Shown here: positions 35,790 through 44,533 of the stretch, in pieces | Position numbering within the stretch: the stretch's first letter is position 1 | How the letters are laid out: each line of letters starts with the position of its first letter | Assembly (NCBI RefSeq): GCF_019352895.1 | Contig: NZ_JAAAFX010000009.1 | Span: forward strand, 1,485,805 to 1,549,804 | Reading direction: 5' to 3' | Length of the DNA: 64,000 bases | Source of the DNA: Variovorax boronicumulans | GTDB taxonomy: Bacteria; Pseudomonadota; Gammaproteobacteria; Burkholderiales; Burkholderiaceae_C | The notes under the pieces: model-generated | What the model saw: only the letters and a program-made list of their open reading frames with translations | Database searches by the model: none | Told to the model about the DNA's origin: nothing | Made by a program: the position numbers and the translations under genes

Positions 35790-36671
35790 TCACTTGGCGG
35801 GGGTCGCGTTCAGCGCGGTCTTCTGTGCGTTGGCCTGCGCCGTCTCCCATGGGAACTCGACCAGGCCGTCGAAGGCGGTGCGCACGGCGGCCTTCACTTC
35901 GGGGCTGTTCTGGTAGATGGCGATGAACTTGCGGATGCGCGGGTCGTTGGCGCGCTCGGGCTTGGCGGCCCAGACGAAGCTGTACTTGCTGTTGTCCTTC
36001 TCGCGGTAGATCGGCTTGTGCACGTCGAGCCCGGCGATCTTGACGAAGGTCGCGTAGGTCACGGCGGCGTCGAGGTCGTCGAAGGCGCGCGCGATGGCCG
36101 GGCCGTCGATCTGCAGGATCTGCAGCTTGCGCGGGTTCTCGCTCACGTCCTCGACGGTCGAGGTCGTGCTGCCGCCGCCCTTGAGCTTGATCAGGCCGGC
36201 CTCCTGCAGCACCAGCAGCGCCCGTGCGGTGTTGATCGGGTCCTGCGCGATCGCGATCTTGGCGCCGTTCTTGATCTGGTCGAGCGAACTCAGCTTCTTC
36301 GAGTAGATGCCGACCGTGGTCGTGTAGCCGCCCGCGATGGGCACCAGGTTGTAGCCGCCGGCCTTGTTCGACTGCTCGAGGAAGGGCTTGTGCTGGAAGT
36401 GGTTCACGTCGACCTCGCCGCTGGCCACGGCCGAGTTGGGTGTGCGCCAGTCGCTGAACTCGATGATCTCGACGTTCAGGCCCTGGGCCTTGGCCTGCTG
36501 CGCCGCGATCTCCAGGCCGCGCGTGGCCGGGCTGGTGGCGGTGGCGACCTTGAGCGGCTTGTCCTGCGCGAAGACCGGCGCGCCCAGCGAGGACAGCGCC
36601 GCGGCGGCGAGGAAGGCGCCGCCGAAGCGACGGGTGAAGGCGAGGACGGACGAGGCTTGGGATTTCTTCAT
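35790..36671 (-). CDS. metQ: MetQ/NlpA-family ABC substrate-binding protein
   Basis: 293 residues with a signal peptide (cleavage near VFAQ-D). There is no lipobox, so it is likely a soluble periplasmic protein, unlike E. coli MetQ. Family marks: LKVATATSPATRGLEIA, VEIIEFSDWRTPNSAVASGEVDVNHFQHKPFL (in parts: EIIEFSDWRTPN, SGEVDVNHFQHKPFL) and KIAIAQDPINTARALLVLQEAGL. First gene of the sulfur operon. Binds methionine or, in view of the neighbours, another sulfur compound. The ORF ends with NATPAK. Confidence 0.92.
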   Translation of the reverse strand: MKKSQASSVLAFTRRFGGAFLAAAALSSLGAPVFAQDKPLKVATATSPATRGLEIAAQQAKAQGLNVEIIEFSDWRTPNSAVASGEVDVNHFQHKPFLEQSNKAGGYNLVPIAGGYTTTVGIYSKKLSSLDQIKNGAKIAIAQDPINTARALLVLQEAGLIKLKGGGSTTSTVEDVSENPRKLQILQIDGPAIARAFDDLDAAVTYATFVKIAGLDVHKPIYREKDNSKYSFVWAAKPERANDPRIRKFIAIYQNSPEVKAAVRTAFDGLVEFPWETAQANAQKTALNATPAK

Positions 36672-36822
36672 GAGCGACTTTTCTGGCAGGCAGCCGCTGG
36701 CGGGCCGCGAAATGGACCGGCGAAGTTAAGGCCTCCTCACCCTGCGGACAACGAAGCTTTCGACCCTTGCTTATGCGGATTCCTTCTTTGCCATGCGCGC
36801 GCGGTGGACCTGCAATCGCCGC
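36672..36822. promoter_or_regulatory. Divergent control region of the sulfur operon and AhpD-like gene
   Basis: 151 bases between metQ (-) and the AhpD-like gene (+). The only clear dyad is CGAA-GCT-TTCG at 36752-36762, in an AT-richer stretch about 80 bases upstream of metQ. A CysB-type regulator is the natural guess for a sulfur operon, but I cannot support a specific CysB site. No promoter is convincing. Confidence 0.3.
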
Positions 36823-37164
36823 ATGAGCCAAGACACCCCCGAACGCATCGACTGGACCCAGAGCGCGCGCATGCAGGCGCTGAACGCGCTCGCGCCCGAA
36901 CCCTTCGCGGCCTTCGCCGCCTTCGACAAGGCGGTGTTCGCGCCCGGCCATCTCGAACCCAAGATCAAGGAGCTGATCGCGGTCGCGGTCACGCACGTGA
37001 CGCAGTGCGAGTCCTGCCTCACGCTGCATGTGAAGAACGCGCGCCGGCTCGGCGCCACCGACGGCGAGGTCGCCGAGGCGCTGTGGGTCGCGGCGCAACT
37101 GCGCGCAGGCGGCGCGATCGGCCAGTTCGGCGCCACGCTCGCGGCGCTGAAGCAAGGCGGCTGA
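36823..37164 (+). CDS. Carboxymuconolactone decarboxylase / AhpD-like protein
   Basis: 113 residues, all-helical CMD domain. The motif CESCLTLHVKNARRLGAT (CxxC with His three residues on) is the redox-active site of AhpD-like proteins and not that of the true decarboxylase PcaC. A role as a peroxidase partner is therefore more likely. The ATG at 36823 (MSQDTPERIDW) is preferred; an in-frame ATG at 36793 would add ten residues. It is divergent from the sulfur operon, so it may share regulation, and lies 38 bases before the FtsX permease gene. Confidence 0.87.
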   Translation: MSQDTPERIDWTQSARMQALNALAPEPFAAFAAFDKAVFAPGHLEPKIKELIAVAVTHVTQCESCLTLHVKNARRLGATDGEVAEALWVAAQLRAGGAIGQFGATLAALKQGG

Positions 37165-37190
37165 GGCCACGGCGCGCGACGGGCAGGCGC

Positions 37191-37196
37191 GACAAT
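37191..37196 (+). promoter_or_regulatory. -10-like box of the FtsX permease
   Basis: GACAAT followed by six bases and the ATG at 37203, the same layout as before mutL and queG. It suggests a leaderless transcript. No good -35. Confidence 0.35.
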
Positions 37197-37202
37197 GGCG
37201 CC

Positions 37203-39749
37203 ATGCGCGCGCTGCTTCTCACTTTCTCCTGGCAGGAGCTGCGCCACCACCCGTGGCGCAACGCGGCCGCCGTCGTCGCGGTGATGCTCGGGGTGGCGCT
37301 GGCCTTCTCGGTGCACCTGATCAACGCGTCGGCGCTCGACGAGTTCTCCAGCGCGGTGCGCTCGGTCAACGGCCAGCCCGACCTCGAGTTGCGCGCCGCG
37401 CAGGGCAGCTTCGACGAAGCGCTGTTCGCGCAGGTCGCAAGCCATCCGCAGGTGGCGCTGGCCAGCCCGGTGGTCGAGATCCCCGCGAGCACGCTGGCCG
37501 CCGACGGCGCCCGGCTGCCGCTGCGCATCGTGGGCGTGGATGCGCTCGCGCTGCCCACGCTCGCGCCCGCGCTGATGCCGGTGCCGGCCGAAGGCGCGGC
37601 GCGCTTCGCGCTCTTCGCGCCCGACCAGGTCTTCCTCAACGCCGCGGCGCGCAATGCGCTGGGCCCGGCCGCCACGCAGCTCGAGGCACAGGTCGGCACC
37701 CAGCGCCATCCCCTGCAGATCGCGGGCACCGTGGCCGCGGGCGGCAGTGCGCTCGCGGTGATGGACATCGCGGCCGCGCAGGAACGCTTCGGCCGGCTCG
37801 GCCAGCTCACGCGCATCGACCTGCGGCTGCAGGGCGGCATCGACCGCGCGGCCTTCGTCCGCTCGCTGGAAGGCGCGCCCGGCTGGCCCTCGAACGTGCG
37901 CATCGCCGAACCGGGCGATGCGGCCGAGCGGGTGAGCAACCTCTCACGCGCCTACCGCGTCAACCTCACGGTGCTGGCGCTGGTCGCGCTGTTCACCGGC
38001 GCCTTCCTGGTGTTCTCGGTGCTGGCGCTCAGCGTGGCCAAGCGCGCGCAGCAGTTCGCGCTGCTGGGCGTGCTGGGCCTGACGCCGCGCGGCCGGCTCG
38101 CGCTGGTGCTGGCCGAGTCGCTGATCCTCGGCGTGGTCGGCAGCCTGGCGGGCATCGCGTTGGGCGCCGGGCTGGCCGTGTTCGCGCTGCGCGTGCTGGG
38201 CGGCGACCTGGGCGGCGGCTACTTCGCGGGCGTGGCGCCCACCCTGCACTGGCGCTCGGGCGCCGCGCTGCTCTACGGCGGGCTGGGCGTGGCCGCGGCG
38301 CTGGTCGGCGGCTGGTGGCCCGCACGCGCGGCGCAGGCGCTGCCCGAGGCCCAGACGCTCAAGGGCCTGGGCGCGGCGCCCACGCGGCAAGGCGCGCGCG
38401 TGCTGCCCTTCGCGCTGCTGCTGGCCGGCGTGGCGCTCGCCCAGATGCCGCCGCTGTTCGACATCCCGGTGGCCGCGTACGTCTCGGTCGGCCTGCTGCT
38501 GGTGGGCGGCATCACCGCCCTGCCCTGGCTGATCGCGCTGCTCTACGACCGCATCGCGCCCCTCTTCGCGCAACGCGTGCTGCCGATGCTGGCCATCGAG
38601 CGTGCACGCCGCATGCGCGGCACGGCCGCGGTGGCGGTCAGCGGCGTGGTCGCGAGCCTGAGCCTGGCGGTGGCGCTGACCGTGATGGTCGCGAGCTTCC
38701 GCGATTCGGTCACGCGCTGGCTCGACGTGGTGCTGCCGGCCGACCTCTACCTGCGCGTGGCCGGCGCCAGCGCAGCCGACGACGCGGCCTTCACGCCCGT
38801 CTTCGTGCAGCAGCTGGCGCAATTGCCCGGCGTGGCGCGCACCAGCACGCAGCGGCTGCGCCCGCTGCTGCTCGACCCCGCACGGCCGGCCGTGACGCTG
38901 ATCGCGCGCAGCCTCGACGACGGCGCCGCGCGCACGCTGCCGCTGGTCGGCGAGGCGCTGCCCGTGCCCGCGGGGCAGGTCGGCATCTATGTGAGCGAGG
39001 CGATGGTCGACCTGTACGGCGCGAAGCCGGGCGCGGTGTTCGCGCCGCTGGCGCAGGCGCTCGGCACGCCCGCGGCCGGCCAGCGCTTCTTCGTGGCCGG
39101 CGTGTGGCGCGACTATGTGCGCCAGTTCGGCGCCATCACGATGGACGCGCGCGACTTCGAGCGCCTGACCGGCGACGCCGGCGCCAGCGACGTCGCGCTG
39201 TGGCTCGCGCCCCATGCGGTCGACACCGAGGTGCGGTCCGCGGTACGCGCGCTGGCGTCGGCCGAGCCTGGCCTGTCCGATGCGCTGGAACTGGCCTCGG
39301 TGGGCCAGATCCGCGCCACCTCGCTGCGCATCTTCGACCGCAGCTTCGCCGTGACCTACTGGCTGCAGGCCGTGGCCATCGCCATCGGCCTGTTCGGCAT
39401 CGCGGCCAGCTTCAGCGCGCAGGTGCTGGCGCGCCGCAAGGAGTTCGGCCTGATGGCGCACCTGGGGTTCACCCGGCGCCAGGTGCTGGCGGTGGTGGCC
39501 GGCGAAGGCGCAGCCTGGACCGCCATCGGCGCCGTCGCCGGGCTGGGCCTGGGGCTCGCGGTGTCGGTGGTGCTGGTGAAGGTGGTGAACCCGCAGAGCT
39601 TCCACTGGAGCATGGACCTGCTCGTGCCCTGGCTGCGGCTGCTGGCGCTGTGCGCGGCGGTCGTGGCGGCCGGCACGCTGACGGCGTGGCTGGCGGGGCG
39701 GGCTGCGGCGGGCAAGGATGCGGTGCTGGCGGTGAAGGAAGACTGGTAG
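37203..39749 (+). CDS. FtsX-like ABC transporter permease with two FtsX domains (AttF/AttG-like)
   Basis: 848 residues. One N-terminal anchor helix (about 17-40), a MacB-type periplasmic region, a first FtsX unit (about 250-420 with VALFTGAFLVFSVLALSVAK and LGLTPRGRLALVLAESLI), a second periplasmic region (about 500-690) and a second FtsX unit at the C-terminus (IGLFGIAASFSAQVLARRKEFGLMAHLGFTRRQV in parts: ASFSAQVLARRKEFG, LGFTRRQVLAVV). This is the duplicated layout of YbbP-type permeases, not the single one of MacB. It carries no ATPase; the LolD-like ATPase is 8.7 kb upstream (27844). Likely substrate class is hydrophobic lipids or lipoproteins; unproven. Confidence 0.9.
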   Translation: MRALLLTFSWQELRHHPWRNAAAVVAVMLGVALAFSVHLINASALDEFSSAVRSVNGQPDLELRAAQGSFDEALFAQVASHPQVALASPVVEIPASTLAADGARLPLRIVGVDALALPTLAPALMPVPAEGAARFALFAPDQVFLNAAARNALGPAATQLEAQVGTQRHPLQIAGTVAAGGSALAVMDIAAAQERFGRLGQLTRIDLRLQGGIDRAAFVRSLEGAPGWPSNVRIAEPGDAAERVSNLSRAYRVNLTVLALVALFTGAFLVFSVLALSVAKRAQQFALLGVLGLTPRGRLALVLAESLILGVVGSLAGIALGAGLAVFALRVLGGDLGGGYFAGVAPTLHWRSGAALLYGGLGVAAALVGGWWPARAAQALPEAQTLKGLGAAPTRQGARVLPFALLLAGVALAQMPPLFDIPVAAYVSVGLLLVGGITALPWLIALLYDRIAPLFAQRVLPMLAIERARRMRGTAAVAVSGVVASLSLAVALTVMVASFRDSVTRWLDVVLPADLYLRVAGASAADDAAFTPVFVQQLAQLPGVARTSTQRLRPLLLDPARPAVTLIARSLDDGAARTLPLVGEALPVPAGQVGIYVSEAMVDLYGAKPGAVFAPLAQALGTPAAGQRFFVAGVWRDYVRQFGAITMDARDFERLTGDAGASDVALWLAPHAVDTEVRSAVRALASAEPGLSDALELASVGQIRATSLRIFDRSFAVTYWLQAVAIAIGLFGIAASFSAQVLARRKEFGLMAHLGFTRRQVLAVVAGEGAAWTAIGAVAGLGLGLAVSVVLVKVVNPQSFHWSMDLLVPWLRLLALCAAVVAAGTLTAWLAGRAAAGKDAVLAVKEDW

Positions 39750-39789
39750 CTCAGTCTTTCCCTCGCGGCAGGCACCGGCCCTCGCCCCG

Positions 39790-42285
39790 TCAACGCCCCG
39801 GCGACAACTGGATCCGCTCGACCGTCTCCTTCTCCACCGCAGCACGCGAATAGACCAGCGGCACGTACTTGCCCTCGAGCCACAGCGGGGCGAGATCCCG
39901 GTAGTTCGGGCTGTCCGGATTCCCCGACTGCCCCGGCGCGTTGATCACGCGCGAAGCGTCCCAATTCCCCACGTCGAGCACCATGCGGAAGGACGCGCCC
40001 GCGGTCAGCTTGTAGTCGCTGGCGCGGTAGGTCGCGGCCATCGGCGTGAAGGCCGAGCCGGACATCGGCCAGTCGCCCACATCGAGCTTCTTGCGTGCGG
40101 CCGCATCGACCACGCTGCCGAGCGGATGGCGGAACTCGGCGCGGTGCAGGGTGCCCCACTTCCAGGCCGCCGTATCGGGGCCGAGCCTGGCCGTGAGCTC
40201 CTGCATCGCCAACGGCAAGGTCGTCAGCAGCAGGGCATCGCGCTGCGCGTTCGAGACCCAGTCGGCGGGGTTCTCGAGCAGCAGCACCATGCGCGTGTTG
40301 TCGCCGGGCGTGGCCAGCGCGGCGGCGGCATCGCCCGCGCCGGCCTTCAGCACGGCCGCGCGCAGGGGCTTGCTGCTCCAGACCTCGTACAGCGCGGCGG
40401 CGGCGCTGTTGCGGTCCATCGCACCGTTCCAGCCCTGCAGCAGGCGCAAGGCCGAAGCCGTCTGCGGATCGTCGCTGCGCAGGCCGGCCAGCAGCCTGAG
40501 CAGCCGCTGCGCGGGCGTGGCGACGATGTCGTTCTGCATGCGCTCCGAATCCTCGAGGGTGAAGCGCGTGCCCGCCGCCACCTTGGCCGCGAACAGTTCC
40601 TTCAGGCGGCGCGCGCGGGCCGCATCGCTCCACTCGTAGCCCACGCCCTTCTTCGCGGCCGGATGGTCGGGCGGGATGTTGTTCTCGTTGGCCGTCACCA
40701 CGTAGCCGCGCGCGGGGTTGAACTCCGACGGCAGTTCGTCGCCGTTGCGGAAGCCCGACCACTCGTAGCGCCCGTCGCCAGGCACCGGCATCAGGCCGTC
40801 CCAGTTGGGGCGGATCGGCGTGAGCCCGCCGGGAATCCAGCCGACGTTGCCGCTGGTGTCGGCATAGACCTGGTTCTCGCCCGGCGCGCCCCAGCGGTTC
40901 ATGGCGGCGCGGAACTGGTCCCAGTTGCGCGCACGCATGTAGTCCATCGAACCGAAGTACGGCGCCATGCCGGGTTCCAGCCAGGCCGCGCGCAATGCAT
41001 AGGCGCGCTGCTTGCCGGGCTCGGCCAGCAGCACCGGGCCGTGGCGCGTGAAGCGGTTGACCACCTCGCGGGGCGTGCTTTCGCCCTTGACCGCGATGCG
41101 TTCGGTCACGCGCGTCATCGGCTCCCAACGGTCCTGGTAGCGGTATTCTTCGGGGTTGGCCGGGTTGAGCCGGTACACGTACAGGTCTTCCTGGTCCATG
41201 TAGAAGCGCGTCAGGCCGAAGGCGATGGCGCCGTTGTGGCCGATCGACAGGCCCGGCAGGAAGGGCTCGCCCGCGCCGATGGCGTCCATGCCCGGTGCGC
41301 TCAGGTGCGTCATGTAGCGCAGGCTGGGCGCGCCATGGGCGCGGTGCGGGTCATTGGCCAGGATGGGCCGGCCGGTGGCCGTGAGCTTCGGCGCGATCAC
41401 CCAGTTGTTGCTGCCATAGGCGCCAGTCGGGTCGCCCTGCGAGGCCTGCTGCGCGTCCTCGCGCTGCCGTTCGGCTTCCGCGCTGCCCGGCAGCAGCGCC
41501 ACCGGAACCACCGCCGCGCCCGCGTTCATGCCCAGCCGCGTGTTGGCCTTGGTGAAGACCGGCCCTTCGGTGGCGCGCAGGTAGGCCGCGCGCAATTCGG
41601 CGGCCGGGATGTCGCAGGGGTCGAGCCCCGGCGGCACCTGCGGCGTGACGGGCGGGTCGAGCTCGCGGCGCAGCCAGTCGGCCTTGGCACCGGCCGGGCC
41701 GGCGCAGAACGCACGCGCGCGTTCGATCTCGGACGTGAAGTTGAGCGTGAGCCCGTGGTGGCGGATGCGCACCACGTCTTCGGCCGACCAGGTCGCCGGC
41801 TGGTAGCCGAGCAGCGCGAACTCGGCCGGCAGCAGCGCGGGCTGCGCCTGCACCTGCGCCACGTAGGCGTTGACACCCGCGGTGAAGGCCTCGGCCACGC
41901 GCTTGGCGTCGGAGCCGTAGGCCAGCCATTCGCGGTACATGTCGCCGCGGTAGAGCACGGCGCGCGCGGCGCGGTCGCTCTCGACCCAGTCGGGACCGAA
42001 GTCCTTGGCCATCTCGCCCAGTCCGCGCTTGCGCCACAGGTCCATCTGCCAGAGCCGGTCACGCGCGGCGATGAAACCCTGCGCCACGAAGGCGTCGTAG
42101 AGCGTGCCCGCATAGAGATGCGGCACGCCCCAGCGGTCGACCAGCACTTCGGCGGGCTTCTCGAGGCCGGGGACGGCGAAGGACGAGGAGGGTCGGTTGG
42201 GCGTGTTGACGCCCGAAGGGCTGCTGGCGCAGCCGACCAATGCAAGGGCCGCGAGCGCCGCGGCGCTCAGCTTGATCTTCTTCAT
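39790..42285 (-). CDS. Penicillin acylase family lipoprotein (N-terminal nucleophile hydrolase)
   Basis: 831 residues. Lipobox LVGC (C19), so it is predicted to be a membrane-anchored lipoprotein. The S45 layout is complete: alpha subunit with DRWGVPHLYAG and QGFIAARDRLWQMDLWR, a spacer with GDPTGAYGSNNWV, and the beta subunit whose catalytic nucleophile is S292 after the self-cleavage site (GlySer). Downstream are NDPHRAHGAPSLRY and NQVYADTSGNVGW, and HRAEFRHPLG near the C-terminus. Such enzymes hydrolyse N-acyl bonds, including those of acyl-homoserine lactones (quorum quenching) and cyclic lipopeptides; the substrate here is unknown. Divergent from the cysteine-synthase-like gene. Confidence 0.92.
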   Translation of the reverse strand: MKKIKLSAAALAALALVGCASSPSGVNTPNRPSSSFAVPGLEKPAEVLVDRWGVPHLYAGTLYDAFVAQGFIAARDRLWQMDLWRKRGLGEMAKDFGPDWVESDRAARAVLYRGDMYREWLAYGSDAKRVAEAFTAGVNAYVAQVQAQPALLPAEFALLGYQPATWSAEDVVRIRHHGLTLNFTSEIERARAFCAGPAGAKADWLRRELDPPVTPQVPPGLDPCDIPAAELRAAYLRATEGPVFTKANTRLGMNAGAAVVPVALLPGSAEAERQREDAQQASQGDPTGAYGSNNWVIAPKLTATGRPILANDPHRAHGAPSLRYMTHLSAPGMDAIGAGEPFLPGLSIGHNGAIAFGLTRFYMDQEDLYVYRLNPANPEEYRYQDRWEPMTRVTERIAVKGESTPREVVNRFTRHGPVLLAEPGKQRAYALRAAWLEPGMAPYFGSMDYMRARNWDQFRAAMNRWGAPGENQVYADTSGNVGWIPGGLTPIRPNWDGLMPVPGDGRYEWSGFRNGDELPSEFNPARGYVVTANENNIPPDHPAAKKGVGYEWSDAARARRLKELFAAKVAAGTRFTLEDSERMQNDIVATPAQRLLRLLAGLRSDDPQTASALRLLQGWNGAMDRNSAAAALYEVWSSKPLRAAVLKAGAGDAAAALATPGDNTRMVLLLENPADWVSNAQRDALLLTTLPLAMQELTARLGPDTAAWKWGTLHRAEFRHPLGSVVDAAARKKLDVGDWPMSGSAFTPMAATYRASDYKLTAGASFRMVLDVGNWDASRVINAPGQSGNPDSPNYRDLAPLWLEGKYVPLVYSRAAVEKETVERIQLSPGR

Positions 42286-42304
42286 GTTTGTCTTTGTCTC
42301 CTGC

Positions 42305-42376
42305 CTTGTAGACGGCAGGGCACAGTATCCCGATTCGGCGGCCTGCCGGGTTCCGCACAAACCATGACTTGTAGAC
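42305..42376. repeat. 9-base direct repeat CTTGTAGAC in the divergent promoter region
   Basis: Two identical copies at 42305-42313 and 42368-42376, 63 bases apart. The second copy contains TAGACT (42372-42377), a possible -10 that ends nine bases before the start codon of the cysteine-synthase-like gene. Six turns of helix apart, they could be a two-site operator for one or both genes. Confidence 0.4.
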
Positions 42377-42386
42377 TGGCGCTGAT

Positions 42387-43463
42387 ATGCAGCCCCCCTC
42401 TTCCTCCTCCCCCTGCAGCGGCTGGCTCGGCGGCGCGATCCGCCGCATCGAGGCCGACTACCAGCGCAGCGCCGACACGCACCTGATCCCGCTGCCCCTG
42501 CCCGCACTCGCCGCGCAGGGCATCGACCTGTACCTCAAGGACGAGTCGACGCACCCGACCGGCAGCCTCAAGCACCGGCTGGCACGCTCGCTGTTTCTCT
42601 ATGCGCTGTGCAACGGCTGGGTGCGCGAGGGCACGACCATCGTCGAGGCCTCGAGCGGCTCGACGGCGGTAAGCGAGGCCTACTTCGCGCGGCTGCTGGG
42701 CCTGCCCTTCATCGCGGTGATGCCGCGCAGCACCTCGCCCGAGAAGATCGCCCAGATCGCGTTCTACGGCGCGACCTGCCACTTCGTCGACCATGCGGCG
42801 CAGGTCTACGAAGAGGCGCGGGCCGTGGCCGAACTCAGCGGCGGCCACTACATGGACCAGTTCACCTACGCCGAGCGCGCGACCGACTGGCGCGGCAACA
42901 ACAACATCGCCGAGAGCATGTTCCAGCAGATGGCGCGCGAGCGGCATCCGGTGCCGAAGTGGATCGTGGTGGGCGCTGGCACGGGCGGCACCAGCGCGAC
43001 CATCGGGCGCTACCTGCGCTTTCGCTGCCACGACACGCAGGTCTGCGTGCCCGACCCCGAAGGCTCGGTGTTCTCGGCCTACCACCGCACGGGCGACGCC
43101 GCGCTCACCGATGTGGGCTCGCGTATCGAAGGCATCGGCCGACCGCGCGTGGAGCCCAGCTTCATCCGCAGCCTGGTCGACCGCATGATCGAGGTGCCCA
43201 ACCTCGAGTCGGTGGCGGCCATGCACGCGCTGTCGGCGCTGCTGGGCCGCAAGGTCGGCCCTTCGACCGGCACCAACTTCGTGGGCATGCTGGCGCTGGC
43301 GCAGGAGATGCGCGCGGCCGGGCAGCAGGGCTCGATCCTCTCGCTGCTCTGCGATGCCGGCGAGCGCTACCTGCCGAGCTACCACGACGCGCCCTGGGTG
43401 CAGCAGGCCTTCGGCGACATCGGCCCGGCGCGGCAGCGCATCGACGCCTTGCTGGCCGCCTGA
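42387..43463 (+). CDS. PLP-dependent cysteine synthase/desulfhydrase-like protein
   Basis: 358 residues, fold type II PLP enzyme. The lysine is K62 in HPTGSLKHRLA, followed by VEASSGSTAVSEAYFARLLGLPF (in parts: EASSGSTAVSE), AGTGGTSATIGRYLRF as the phosphate loop and LLCDAGERYL as the ring nitrogen site. It is closest to the Cds1-type L-cysteine desulfhydrases or CysK-like proteins; the GSTAVSE form differs from the SGNTG of CysK. Whether it makes or degrades cysteine is not determinable. The stop overlaps the AttH-like gene (TGATG). Confidence 0.85.
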   Translation: MQPPSSSSPCSGWLGGAIRRIEADYQRSADTHLIPLPLPALAAQGIDLYLKDESTHPTGSLKHRLARSLFLYALCNGWVREGTTIVEASSGSTAVSEAYFARLLGLPFIAVMPRSTSPEKIAQIAFYGATCHFVDHAAQVYEEARAVAELSGGHYMDQFTYAERATDWRGNNNIAESMFQQMARERHPVPKWIVVGAGTGGTSATIGRYLRFRCHDTQVCVPDPEGSVFSAYHRTGDAALTDVGSRIEGIGRPRVEPSFIRSLVDRMIEVPNLESVAAMHALSALLGRKVGPSTGTNFVGMLALAQEMRAAGQQGSILSLLCDAGERYLPSYHDAPWVQQAFGDIGPARQRIDALLAA

Positions 43464-44533
43464 TGAACGCCGCGCGCTTGCTGTTGTCGAGGCGCAGCCT
43501 GCTGCTGGCAGCGGTCGCGGCCATGCCGCTGGCAGGCTGGGCCCTGCCCGAACGCACGCTGGTGTTTCCGCGCGACTTCGGCAGCCACCCCGATCTGCAC
43601 ACCGAGTGGTGGTACATCACCGGCCATGCGAAGAACGCCGCGGGCCGCGAATTCGGTTTCCAGGTCACCTTCTTCCGCTCGCGCATCGATGCCACGCAGG
43701 CCATGCGCTCGGCCTTCGCGGCCAAGCAGCTGGTGTTCGCGCACGCGGCCGTGACCGACCTCGAAGGCCGCGTGCTGCGGCACGACCAGCGCATCGCACG
43801 CGCCGGCTTCGGCGTGGCGTCGGCCAGCGAAGCCGACACCGAGGTGCGCATCCGCGACTGGTCCCTGGTGCGCGAGAACGGCGTCTACCGCGCGCGCATC
43901 CCGGCCGGCGAGTTCACGCTCGACCTGCGCTTCACGCCCACCCAGCCGGTGCTGCTGCAAGGCAGGGCCGGCCTGTCGCGCAAGGGGCCCGACGCCTCGC
44001 AGGCCAGCTACTACTACAGCGAACCGCAGCTCGCGGCGCAGGGCAAACTCACGCTCAAGGGCCAACCCTTCGAGATCGCGGGCAAGGCCTGGCTCGACCA
44101 CGAGTGGAGCGAGGCGCTGATGCATCCCGAGGCTGTGGGCTGGGACTGGATCGGCATGAACCTCGACGACGGCAGCGCGCTCACGGCCTTCCACCTGCGG
44201 CGCGCCGATGGCAGCGCGCTGTGGGGCGGCGGCTCGTTCCGGCCGCGCGACGGCGTGGCGCGCATCTTCCGCGACGACGAAGTGCGCTTCGAGAGCATCC
44301 GGACCTGGACCAGCCCGCGCACGCAGGCGAAGTACCCCACGCAGTGGCGCGTGCAGACGCCGTCCGGCTCTTTCGAGGTGCGTGCCTTGCTCGACGACCA
44401 GGAGCTCGACAGCCGCGGCTCGACCGGCGGCGTGTACTGGGAAGGCCTGAGCGACCTGCGCGATGCGCAGGGCCGGCGCGTGGGGCGCGGATACCTGGAG
44501 ATGACGGGGTACGCGGCGCCGCTTCGTCTTTAA
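43463..44533 (+). CDS. AttH / carotenoid 1,2-hydratase-like lipocalin
   Basis: 356 residues. A Tat-like signal (SRRSLLLAAVAAMP) with twin arginines and a predicted cleavage near GWALP. The mature part is the AttH (CrtC-like, double lipocalin) domain: HPDLHTEWWYITGHAKN and REFGFQVTFFRSR at the start, SYYYSEPQL, AWLDHEWSE, WDWIGMNLDDGSALTAFHLR (in parts: WDWIGMNLDDG). Although often called carotenoid hydratase, in this group the protein is a lipid-binding lipocalin that works with LolD/FtsX-type AttE-F-G components. Coupled to the PLP enzyme (TGATG) and convergent with the Lrp gene, sharing TTAA. Confidence 0.86.
   Translation: MNAARLLLSRRSLLLAAVAAMPLAGWALPERTLVFPRDFGSHPDLHTEWWYITGHAKNAAGREFGFQVTFFRSRIDATQAMRSAFAAKQLVFAHAAVTDLEGRVLRHDQRIARAGFGVASASEADTEVRIRDWSLVRENGVYRARIPAGEFTLDLRFTPTQPVLLQGRAGLSRKGPDASQASYYYSEPQLAAQGKLTLKGQPFEIAGKAWLDHEWSEALMHPEAVGWDWIGMNLDDGSALTAFHLRRADGSALWGGGSFRPRDGVARIFRDDEVRFESIRTWTSPRTQAKYPTQWRVQTPSGSFEVRALLDDQELDSRGSTGGVYWEGLSDLRDAQGRRVGRGYLEMTGYAAPLRL

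Noticed and set aside
43463..44533. True carotenoid 1,2-hydratase in a carotenoid pathway
   Set aside because: No other carotenoid gene is near. The Tat-like signal and AttH-type motifs fit the lipocalin component of an ABC system better.
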